Assembly (NCBI GenBank): GCA_903827075.1
Contig: CAIKGX010000063.1
Span: 1-5,488 of the forward strand
Source of the DNA: an uncultured beta proteobacterium
Lineage (GTDB): Bacteria; Pseudomonadota; Gammaproteobacteria; Burkholderiales; Burkholderiaceae
Direction: 5' to 3'
Length of the DNA: 5,488 nt
The translations under genes were made by a program, and so were the position numbers. This document shows positions 1 to 5,488 of the stretch, one piece after another. The notes under the pieces are model-generated. The model was not told the DNA's origin and searched no databases. It saw only the letters and a program-made list of their open reading frames with translations. Position 1 is the stretch's first letter, and each line of letters starts with the position of its first letter.

Positions 1-1791
1 AATAGCACTACCCTAGTTCTAGTTGATGGACAGCGAATCAATCCAATAGACTCCTCAGCGGTTCCCTGGGAATCGATTCCAATAGATTCGATCGAAAGAA
101 TTGAGATTCTTCAAGGCGGTGCAAGCGTTCAGTACGGAAATGGGGCGGTTGGCGGAGTTATCAACATCATTACCAATGGCGGAAAATCCAACATAAACCA
201 AGCAACTGTTAACTATGGAAGCTTTAATACCCTCATTAATAATGCCATCCTTAGAAATACGGTTGACCAGACAACCATCCAGCTAACAGCCAATACTTCC
301 AATTCTTCCGGATGGCGCGAGAACTCGGCTGCCAATGCCTATTCAGTAGATGCAAAGCTGACTCAAGCTCTCGGGGGAATTGACAATGTATATGGCGATC
401 TTTTCTATAGTTACACCAACCAGCAAACTCCAGGAGGGGTTCAAGGACAAGTTGGGCAAGGAAATCCTCAATCAGCAAAATTTAACAATATTGGATCTGG
501 CACATCTGCCAATGATTCTGGATTCAGATTCGGAGGGATTAAGGGCTTAAATGATTCCTTTAGATTTGAGCTGGATGGAACCTATACAAACCGTACTGTA
601 TTCACAAATAATCCATACTACTCAAGCGTAGAGGCAAATAATGCAGGATTTGTATCACCATCCAACAATAACCTCCAAGGCTGGCAACTTAATATTTCTC
701 CACGCATTAAAGGTGACTTTGGTGCTTATGGCAGCACAATTATTGGATATGAGTTTAATAAAGGAAGTCAAAGTTCAAATGATTCCTTTGCGCCACTAAC
801 TCAGGCATCTGCAATAGCATGGGGAGCATCTACTCCAGTTCAAAACTCATCTAGCGCTAACTTAATCAATCAATCCATCTATGCAATAAGCCGCTTACCC
901 CTGAGCAAAAAAATTGAACTGAGCGGCGGTTACCGCCATCAAACTCAAGGTGCCTCCACTAATGATTCCAATATATGGTCGCCAAATGGGGCTGTTAGTA
1001 ATTCACAAAATTACTCAGCTAATGCTGGAGATGTAGCATTGAATTTCAACTATCTTAAAGGTCAACGCGCCTATATTAAGTGGAATCAATCCTACCGATT
1101 TCCTAATATTGATGAATTTTGGGGCTGGGATCCCACCAACAACAGTCGTATTTTTAGCGGGATTTTAAGGCCACAAACTGCCCAAACTTATGAAGCCGGA
1201 GGGAACTGGCAACTCTGGACAAGCAATATTACAGCCTCAATTTTCTCTACAGTTTCCCAGAATGAGATTATGTACAACCCATCGAGTGGATTTAATACCA
1301 ACTCTGAATACAACATTAATAGAAACGGTGTTGTATTAGATTCAACTAGTGCTATCACTTCAAAGTTCAACCTAGGAGCGGGCGGTAAAGTCCAGCGCGC
1401 TTACTATGCTAGCGGACCATATCAAGGCAACTTAATTCCTCAAGTTCCAAACCTACTTCTAAATGCACGCGCATCCTATTTACTTACGTCAAATTGGACT
1501 ATTGGAGGCGTAATTAATTATGTTGGCAATCAACATTATGATGCCAGCCCAGCCGCATATAGCCAGCTATCTGTCATGCCCTCTTATACAGTGGCTGATG
1601 TATACGCTAGTTATAAAACTGGCAAGTGGGAGGGGAGATTTACCATCAAGAACGTTGGCAATGCGGCATATTCCACCTATGGAGGGTATGGATCAGTAAG
1701 TCAGCCTAATGGCACATTACCAAATGACTACTATTACTATCCAAGCGATCCAAGGGCCTACTTTGTGAGCGCCAAATATAGCTTTAATTAG
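1..1791 (+). CDS. TonB-dependent outer-membrane receptor, 5'-truncated by window edge
   Basis: The frame is open from base 1 to the TAA at 1789-1791, giving 596 visible residues. The TTG at 1039 is internal and is not the real start. Residues 5-58 are the second half of a plug domain, with LVLVDGQRIN (5-14), SIERIEILQGG (30-40) and YGNGAVGGVINIIT (45-58), all typical of TonB-dependent receptors. The rest reads as alternating, Asn/Ser/Tyr-rich beta-strands of an outer-membrane barrel, including the family-typical WNQSYRFPNIDEF stretch near 361-373. It ends in YSFN, close to the aromatic C-terminus expected for BAM-dependent insertion. The signal peptide, TonB box and early plug lie outside the window. 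Such receptors use TonB-ExbBD energy to import siderophores, cobalamin or other scarce nutrients. The plug is loosely BtuB-like, but no neighbour reveals the substrate, so no gene symbol is given. The family call is secure and the ligand unknown. Confidence 0.93.
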   Translation, partial: NSTTLVLVDGQRINPIDSSAVPWESIPIDSIERIEILQGGASVQYGNGAVGGVINIITNGGKSNINQATVNYGSFNTLINNAILRNTVDQTTIQLTANTSNSSGWRENSAANAYSVDAKLTQALGGIDNVYGDLFYSYTNQQTPGGVQGQVGQGNPQSAKFNNIGSGTSANDSGFRFGGIKGLNDSFRFELDGTYTNRTVFTNNPYYSSVEANNAGFVSPSNNNLQGWQLNISPRIKGDFGAYGSTIIGYEFNKGSQSSNDSFAPLTQASAIAWGASTPVQNSSSANLINQSIYAISRLPLSKKIELSGGYRHQTQGASTNDSNIWSPNGAVSNSQNYSANAGDVALNFNYLKGQRAYIKWNQSYRFPNIDEFWGWDPTNNSRIFSGILRPQTAQTYEAGGNWQLWTSNITASIFSTVSQNEIMYNPSSGFNTNSEYNINRNGVVLDSTSAITSKFNLGAGGKVQRAYYASGPYQGNLIPQVPNLLLNARASYLLTSNWTIGGVINYVGNQHYDASPAAYSQLSVMPSYTVADVYASYKTGKWEGRFTIKNVGNAAYSTYGGYGSVSQPNGTLPNDYYYYPSDPRAYFVSAKYSFN

Positions 1792-1822
1792 GTGGACTAG
1801 GGCTTCTATAGACTCTGAAAAG

Positions 1823-1854
1823 TAGGGAAGTGATGAAGTACAAACCCTTCCCTA
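1823..1854 (+). terminator. Possible terminator hairpin after the receptor gene
   Basis: TAGGGAAG (1823-1830) and CTTCCCTA (1847-1854) form a perfect 8-bp inverted repeat around a 16-nt loop, 31 nt after the receptor stop codon. No T-tract follows; the next bases are GCCGCC. It is therefore not a canonical intrinsic terminator and may instead be a 3'-end stabilising hairpin or mark a Rho-dependent end. The location between the receptor and a promoter-like element supports a boundary function. Confidence 0.35.
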
Positions 1855-1864
1855 GCCGCCCGAC

Positions 1865-1893
1865 TCCACAAAGCGTTTTCCTAAGGCTACAAT
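1865..1893 (+). promoter_or_regulatory. Putative sigma70-type promoter for the zapB-like/zapA/6S cluster
   Basis: TCCACA (1865-1870; 4 of 6 match to TTGACA) is separated by 17 bp from TACAAT (1888-1893; 5 of 6 match to TATAAT). Transcription would begin about 7 nt after the -10 box, close to base 1900, which is the A of the ATG of the next gene. The spacing is ideal and the position fits the start of a new transcription unit, but this is a motif match only. Confidence 0.45.
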
Positions 1894-1899
1894 GCCAGT

Positions 1900-2187
1900 A
1901 TGAATGAGCCTACCCCTCTTCCCGCTGGCGATACATCTCCTACTGGGGATGGCCTTTCTGCATCCATCCAAAGGGTGGCTGCCAAAGTCCAATTAATTGC
2001 GGATGCGGTGAAAGGTCTTCATCAAGATCGCGCTCAGCTCGAAGGAAAAATTGAGGATGCGCAAAAACGCATTCAACATATTTTGAGTCGCTTACCTGAA
2101 CAGAGCGATGGTCGTCAATTAAACTTACTTGGCGAAGTAGTTGCCCCACCTACCCCAGAGGATGACAATGAGCCAACAACGCATTGA
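1900..2187 (+). CDS. Small coiled-coil protein, ZapB/DUF904-like, upstream of zapA
   Basis: This encodes a 95-residue soluble protein. Residues 1-18 are Pro/Thr/Gly-rich and probably disordered. Residues about 20-66 form an amphipathic coiled coil (IQRVAAKVQLIADAVKGL, then a charged stretch ending HILSRLPEQ), and an acidic Pro-rich tail follows. Many betaproteobacteria have a short coiled-coil protein of this kind, with the helix ending in a RLP-type motif, directly before zapA. It is generally grouped with ZapB/DUF904-like cell-division proteins. The likely role is therefore at the Z-ring with ZapA, inferred from context and architecture rather than a firm homology match. The end overlaps the zapA start by 20 nt, implying translational coupling. 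The start ATG has only a weak, distant AAGG (1883-1886) and may lie at the 5' end of the mRNA. Confidence 0.75.
   Translation: MNEPTPLPAGDTSPTGDGLSASIQRVAAKVQLIADAVKGLHQDRAQLEGKIEDAQKRIQHILSRLPEQSDGRQLNLLGEVVAPPTPEDDNEPTTH
2157..2162 (+). promoter_or_regulatory. Ribosome-binding site that sets the zapA start
   Basis: AGAGGA lies 5 nt before the ATG at 2168. It overlaps the alternative in-frame ATG at 2162 and is too far from the TTG at 2141, so it favours 2168 as the start. The site lies inside the upstream coiled-coil gene. Confidence 0.65.
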
Positions 2188-2530
2188 AGTAACCCTCGCC
2201 GGTCAAAAAATTACTTTGGCTACTAGTACAGAGCACGAGCCCTTGTTACGTGCCGCCTGCACTTTAGCTGATGAGCAAATTCAACTTGCAATCAATGGCG
2301 GCAATCGCAGTATTGAGCGCGCCAGCATGATGGCTGCCATCAAAATTGCGGGGGATCTCATTACCCTACAGTCTTTATCAACAAAAAATTCTGCGACAGC
2401 TACTCCATCAAATGTGGATTCTGAAGAAATTGCCAAGCTTCAAGATGAGATTCGATCATTAGAAGATCAAGTTGATAGCTTAATGCAAACCCTTTCCCTG
2501 CCTGGTTCGCCAAGGCCAATAGTTCCTTGA
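2168..2530 (+). CDS. zapA: Cell division protein ZapA
   Basis: ZapA is a cytoplasmic protein that binds FtsZ and promotes filament bundling at the Z-ring. From the chosen ATG the product has 120 residues, slightly longer than E. coli ZapA. The N-terminal domain opens with RIEVTLAGQKITLA (5-18), then an LLRAACTLADEQI helix (26-38) and SIERASMMAAIKIAGDLITL (48-67), the usual ZapA globular-domain pattern. A Ser/Thr/Ala linker (about 70-83) leads into a C-terminal coiled coil (84-108; EEIAKLQDEIRSLEDQVDSL) used for tetramerisation. In-frame TTG 2141 and ATG 2162 are less likely starts because of the ribosome-binding site position. The gene overlaps its upstream partner by 20 nt, and its last codons and stop run into the 6S RNA closing stem. 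The zapA-ssrS order is conserved in many proteobacteria and strengthens both calls. Confidence 0.93.
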   Translation: MSQQRIEVTLAGQKITLATSTEHEPLLRAACTLADEQIQLAINGGNRSIERASMMAAIKIAGDLITLQSLSTKNSATATPSNVDSEEIAKLQDEIRSLEDQVDSLMQTLSLPGSPRPIVP

Positions 2531-2709
2531 ACCGATGCGCAAGCATCAGGAACGATCTTTACCTTGCGGGCGTGAGCGTTTCGAAACTTCACAGTGGCAG
2601 CCTCGCGCTGTTCACTCCCTGTAGCTCTTAATGCACCCAAAGCAGAGTGGCCGTTCCACCTTGAACCCTAGGGTTCAGGATGACGGCCTAGCGGCTAAGG
2701 TGGGGAATT
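2521..2709 (+). ncRNA. ssrS: 6S RNA
   Basis: 6S RNA mimics an open promoter and sequesters sigma70-RNA polymerase in stationary phase. The 3' half matches the E. coli 6S landmark closely: CCTTGAACCCTAGGGTTCAGG (2659-2679) folds into the characteristic hairpin (2660-2667 with 2672-2679) and is followed by GACGGCCTAGCGGC. The closing stem is AGTTCCTT (2521-2528) with GGGGAATT (2702-2709), all eight pairs formed with G-U allowed, extended by ACC (2531-2533) with GGT (2699-2701). A 5-bp GATGC/GCATC hairpin with a GCAA loop (2534-2547) precedes the 5' side of the bubble (about 2551-2562). The length of about 189 nt and the place just after zapA both fit. No clear promoter is visible right upstream, so it may be processed from a zapA-containing transcript. 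Ends are estimated from pairing and could be off by several bases. Confidence 0.9.
2696..2705 (+). promoter_or_regulatory. Ribosome-binding site of the permease inside the 6S RNA 3' strand
   Basis: TAAGGTGGGG contains AGGTG (2698-2702), complementary to the 16S rRNA 3' end and 8 nt before the ATG at 2711. The same bases (2699-2709) are the 3' strand of the 6S closing stem, so the site would be paired in folded 6S RNA. Confidence 0.55.
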
Positions 2710-2710
2710 C

Positions 2711-3529
2711 ATGTCAATAGCTGATATCGCCATGCTCCTGTTATGCGGGAGCATATCTGGATTCTTGGCCGGGCTACTCGGTATTGGCGGCGGAATGATT
2801 CTGGTGCCATTCATGATTGTGGTTTTTAATCACTTGGGATTTAGCCAGCAGATCATTGTTCACATGGCCATTGCCACTGGCATGGCAACTATTTTGTTTA
2901 CTACTACCTCAGCAATTTGGGCGCATCACAAACACAACTCCATCGATTGGAAATTAGTAGCCTCTTTAAGTCCTGGCATGGTCTTGGGCGGGCTCATTGG
3001 CGGTAGCGAAATCTTTGAGGCAATTAACACCTCTTGGCTCTCTCTATTCTTTGCCATCTTTATTGTCTACACATCCATTCAGATGATTATCAATAAAAAA
3101 CCGACTGCTGGCAGAGACCTCCCAGGATCTGTCGGGCTTTTTTCTTTTGGTGCTTTTGCAGGAATGCTCGCAAGCCTAGTCGGCGCAGGCGGGGCATTCA
3201 TTACGGTACCCTTTATGTTGTGGTGTAACGTCAAACCGCATACCGCAATGGCAAGCTCATCTGGTTTGGGTTTTCCGATTGCAGCAGCAGCAACGATTGG
3301 CTATATGTATGGCAGCTGGGGCAATCCCAATCTACCCGCCGGCTCTTTAGGCTTTGTGTATGTACCTGCCGTACTTTGCATTGTGGTAGTCAGCGTATTT
3401 ACCGCTCCACTAGGTGCACAAATGGCCAGAAAACTCAATGTGACTCAGCTAAAGCGGATCTTCGGTGTCATGCTAATTCTCCTTGCAGCTTTCATGTTTA
3501 ATGAAAGCCGCAAGGCATTTGGCTACTAA
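2711..3529 (+). CDS. TauE/SafE-family membrane permease (sulfite exporter-like)
   Basis: This is a 272-residue inner-membrane protein, a usual length for the TauE/SafE (DUF81) family, which exports or imports small organic or sulfur anions such as sulfite, sulfoacetate or related carboxylates. The internal duplication that defines the family is clear: GFLAGLLGIGGGMILVPF (17-34) in the first half and GMLASLVGAGGAFITVPF (151-168) in the second. About eight hydrophobic segments are present, and after the first repeat comes the conserved ATGMATILFTTTSAIWAHH stretch (55-73). The ATG at 2711 is chosen because an AGGTG motif lies 8 nt upstream and the first membrane helix begins within ten residues. 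It starts immediately after the 6S RNA and converges on matB, 13 nt away. The substrate cannot be read from sequence, and no sulfonate genes are visible nearby. Confidence 0.92.
   Translation: MSIADIAMLLLCGSISGFLAGLLGIGGGMILVPFMIVVFNHLGFSQQIIVHMAIATGMATILFTTTSAIWAHHKHNSIDWKLVASLSPGMVLGGLIGGSEIFEAINTSWLSLFFAIFIVYTSIQMIINKKPTAGRDLPGSVGLFSFGAFAGMLASLVGAGGAFITVPFMLWCNVKPHTAMASSSGLGFPIAAAATIGYMYGSWGNPNLPAGSLGFVYVPAVLCIVVVSVFTAPLGAQMARKLNVTQLKRIFGVMLILLAAFMFNESRKAFGY
3481..3515 (-). terminator. Strong hairpin at the convergent gene ends, likely matB 3' hairpin
   Basis: Bases 3481-3495 pair with 3501-3515 around a 5-nt loop (3496-3500). In plus-strand RNA 14 of 15 positions pair, with one A-C mismatch (3487/3509). 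In minus-strand RNA that position becomes a G-U wobble and all 15 pair. It starts 27 nt past the matB stop codon, in non-coding sequence for that transcript, but inside the last codons of the permease gene. The downstream bases on the minus strand are AGAATTAGCA, so there is no U-tract. It may end or protect the matB mRNA rather than act as a textbook intrinsic terminator. Confidence 0.45.
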
Positions 3530-3542
3530 GTTAACGCATTCA

Positions 3543-5066
3543 TTAACTGGTGTATTGCTGGCGCAAAATATTCTTTTGTACCTTACCCATCGCATTACGC
3601 GGCAAGTCGGCAACAATCTCTAAACGCTTCGGTATTTTAAAATTCGCAATCTGCGTTTTCAAAGTAGCAATCATTGCTTGGGCATCTAATTTGGCGCCAG
3701 CCTTAGGTACTACCACTGCCATCACCGCCTCGCCAAAGTCCGGATGCGGAATACCAATCACTGCACTTTCATCCACACCATCCATATCATCAATAAAACT
3801 CTCGATTTCTTTTGGGTAGACGTTATAACCACCAGAAATAATCAAGTCTTTACTTCGACCAACGATGCACAAGTAGTCCTTGGGAGCATTACCGCCATTA
3901 GCTGCACCACCCCAGCGACCGACATCGCCAGTTTTAAACCAGCCATCCTTGGTAAATTCTTCGGCGGTCTTTTCTGGCATGCGCCAGTAACCCTTAAATA
4001 TATTAGGGCCCTTCACCTGAATGCTACCAATCTCATCCACACCGCAGGCTTTGTTATTGTCGTTCACCACGCGTACTTTGACGCCTGGCAAAGGCAAGCC
4101 AACCGACCCGCCAATACGCTGACCCTTGTATGGATTAGAGACCAACATCACGGTCTCACTCATGCCATAGCGCTCCAAAATGGGCTGGCCGATCACCTCT
4201 TTAAAAGTGTTAAATGTTTCGGTCAGCAAAGGAGCGGAGCCTGAAACAAATAAACGCATATTGCGTGTGACTGCTTTAGTGAAGCCCTTGTCAGCCAGTA
4301 AGCGAACATAAAACGTAGGCACACCCATCATGACGGTAGACCGTGGCATATGGGCAATCAACTGCGTGGTATCTAAGCGAGGCAACCAAATCATTTTGCT
4401 ACCGTTAATCAAAGCGCCATGAGCAGCGACAAATAATCCATGGACATGGAATATGGGCAAAGCATGCAAAAGGATGTCACCTTTTTTCCATCCCCAGAAC
4501 TTTTGGAGAACCTGCGCATTACTACCCAAGTTTTTATGGGTGAGCATCGCACCCTTACTACGACCAGTGGTTCCAGAGGTATACAAAATCGCTGCTAAAT
4601 CATCATCTTTTACGGCAACTGTTTTGAACCTGTCACTTTGAGCACCGGAGCATTCAAGTAAGCTTCCCTTGCGATCCTCATCCAAGGTAAAGACGTGCTG
4701 CGTACCGGCCTTGAAGGCCACCTTAGAAACCCAGGAGAAATTCTTACTGCTGCATACCACTACTGCAGGCTCGGCATTCTCAATAAAGTATTGAATCTCT
4801 GCCGCTTGATAAGCAGTATTGAGCGGCAAATATACAAAACCAGCACGGATCGTAGCTAAATAAAGAAATAAAGCTTCAGGTGACTTTTCTACCTGTACTG
4901 CAATACGTGAACCAACGGGTAATTTGAGGCCCTTGAGAAAATTGGCCATCTTGGCAGTTGCCCGCTCAAGATCACCCCAAGAGTAATAAAGACCATCATG
5001 CGTTTCTATTGCACATGCGGATTTATCTTTTGGAAAACCTTTTTCCAATAAAGAATATAAATTCAT
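3543..5066 (-). CDS. matB: Malonyl-CoA synthetase (MatB-type acyl-CoA ligase)
   Basis: This 507-residue cytoplasmic enzyme of the ANL superfamily converts malonate, CoA and ATP to malonyl-CoA, AMP and pyrophosphate. The motifs are intact: phosphate loop YTSGTTGRSKG (162-172), HALPIFHVHGL (201-211), MGVPTFYVRLL (247-257, the form seen in MatB enzymes), YGMSET (300-305), GWFKTGD (375-381), GRSKDLIISGG hinge (403-413) and PRNAMGKVQK (489-498) with catalytic Lys495. Similarity to Rhodopseudomonas MatB, as I recall it, runs the whole length, including VEKSPEALFLYLATIRAG (59-76). One oddity is a Gly/Asn/Ala-rich insertion at about 385-396. The start ATG has TGAGG (minus strand, 5072-5076) 5 nt upstream. 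The gene lies 38 nt after a Bug-type binding protein, probably co-transcribed. A related methylmalonyl- or other short dicarboxyl-CoA ligase remains possible. Confidence 0.9.
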   Translation of the reverse strand: MNLYSLLEKGFPKDKSACAIETHDGLYYSWGDLERATAKMANFLKGLKLPVGSRIAVQVEKSPEALFLYLATIRAGFVYLPLNTAYQAAEIQYFIENAEPAVVVCSSKNFSWVSKVAFKAGTQHVFTLDEDRKGSLLECSGAQSDRFKTVAVKDDDLAAILYTSGTTGRSKGAMLTHKNLGSNAQVLQKFWGWKKGDILLHALPIFHVHGLFVAAHGALINGSKMIWLPRLDTTQLIAHMPRSTVMMGVPTFYVRLLADKGFTKAVTRNMRLFVSGSAPLLTETFNTFKEVIGQPILERYGMSETVMLVSNPYKGQRIGGSVGLPLPGVKVRVVNDNNKACGVDEIGSIQVKGPNIFKGYWRMPEKTAEEFTKDGWFKTGDVGRWGGAANGGNAPKDYLCIVGRSKDLIISGGYNVYPKEIESFIDDMDGVDESAVIGIPHPDFGEAVMAVVVPKAGAKLDAQAMIATLKTQIANFKIPKRLEIVADLPRNAMGKVQKNILRQQYTS

Positions 5067-5104
5067 TCGAACCTCAAAACAGATTATTTAAATAAAGCAG
5101 CTCA

Positions 5105-5488
5105 TTAGTCGAGCTTGGCGCCTGAAGCTTTGGCAACTGCAGCCCAGCGCTTGATATCAGCCGCAACAAACTTTCCAAAAGCATCACCAGTGAGATTGGG
5201 CGTATCAGAACCATTATTGGTCCAAATAGTTTTAAGCTCTGGTGTATTAATCGCCTTTTGCACTTCTACAATCATCTTATCGACGATTGGCTGAGGAGTT
5301 CCCTTAGGCGCAAATAAACCATACCAAGTAGAAACTTCATAGCCTACTAGACCCGCTTCCGCCGCTGTTGGCACGTTCGGAAATCCAGGCGCACGTTTTT
5401 GCGAAGCTACTGCCAAAGCAACGATAGAACCATTCTTAATTTGAGCAGCCGAAGAACCTAAACCATCAAATTCAATATCCACTTGACC
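5105..5488 (-). CDS. Bug-family (TctC-like) periplasmic solute-binding protein, 5'-truncated
   Basis: Only the C-terminal 127 residues are visible. The frame runs through the right edge (GQVDIEFDGLG at the edge), so the GTG at 5482 is internal. Family-typical features are the edge motif, KNGSIVALAVASQKR, then FPNVPTAAEAG, YEVSTWYGLFAPKGTP and a long C-terminal helix region. Bug proteins are periplasmic receptors, very numerous in Burkholderiales, that bind carboxylates, often for tripartite tricarboxylate transporters. The signal peptide is outside the window. The gene ends with two in-frame stops (TAA TGA) and is followed 38 nt later by matB in the same direction. This suggests a malonate-like ligand, by context only. 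Confidence 0.93.
   Translation of the reverse strand, partial: GQVDIEFDGLGSSAAQIKNGSIVALAVASQKRAPGFPNVPTAAEAGLVGYEVSTWYGLFAPKGTPQPIVDKMIVEVQKAINTPELKTIWTNNGSDTPNLTGDAFGKFVAADIKRWAAVAKASGAKLD

Noticed and set aside
251..478. Small minus-strand open frame
   Set aside because: It is antisense to the receptor with no ribosome-binding site or domain signal.
1039..1791. Separate 250-residue gene starting at TTG 1039
   Set aside because: The same frame is open back to base 1 and encodes plug and barrel sequence continuous with it, so this TTG is an internal codon of the receptor.
1940..2149. 69-codon minus-strand open frame
   Set aside because: It is antisense to the zapB-like coiled-coil gene, and its product has no recognisable feature.
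2141..2167. Upstream zapA start at TTG 2141 or ATG 2162
   Set aside because: AGAGGA at 2157-2162 is correctly spaced only for ATG 2168, and the ZapA family begins near there; the extra residues MPHLPQRMT look like read-back into the upstream gene.
2663..2676. Perfect palindrome GAACCCTAGGGTTC as a regulator operator
   Set aside because: It is the conserved 3' hairpin of 6S RNA and is explained by that fold.
3530..3547. GTTAA/TTAAC inverted repeat between the convergent stop codons as a bidirectional terminator
   Set aside because: The stem is only 5 bp and A/T-rich with no T-tract; the 3481-3515 hairpin is a much better candidate.
3744..4244. 166-codon open frame on the plus strand
   Set aside because: It lies wholly antisense to the well-supported matB gene, has no recognisable domain, and its composition is what the complement of matB codons would give.

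Overview
The window looks like ordinary chromosome from a betaproteobacterium of the Burkholderiales. Moderate-to-low GC, a Bug-type periplasmic binding protein, a MatB-type malonyl-CoA synthetase and the order zapB-like / zapA / 6S RNA / TauE-family permease suggest Polynucleobacter or a close relative. This assignment is inferred from gene content and recollection of the families, not from a search.

Plus strand, 1-1791: the C-terminal part of a TonB-dependent outer-membrane receptor, open at the left edge. A long intergenic hairpin follows (about 1823-1854). A promoter-like element then leads into a short cluster: a ZapB/DUF904-like coiled-coil protein (1900-2187), zapA overlapping it (2168-2530), the 6S RNA gene ssrS (about 2521-2709) and a TauE/SafE-family permease (2711-3529). 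These four are packed with no free space. The zapA stop codon lies in the 5' strand of the 6S closing stem, and the likely ribosome-binding site of the permease lies in its 3' strand.

Minus strand, 5488-3543: a Bug-family solute-binding protein, open at the right edge, followed 38 nt later by matB. These are probably one operon for taking up and activating malonate or a related carboxylate. The permease and matB converge with 13 nt between their stop codons. A strong hairpin (3481-3515) in the end of the permease gene sits where a terminator for the matB transcript would be expected.

I see no mobile element, CRISPR array, tRNA, rRNA or anti-phage system, and no convincing sign of a novel multi-gene system. 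The part most worth a second look is the 6S RNA locus, where a regulatory RNA is physically merged with the end of one gene and the translation signal of the next. No gene-free stretch exceeds 300 bases; the longest, 2531-2710, is the 6S RNA.
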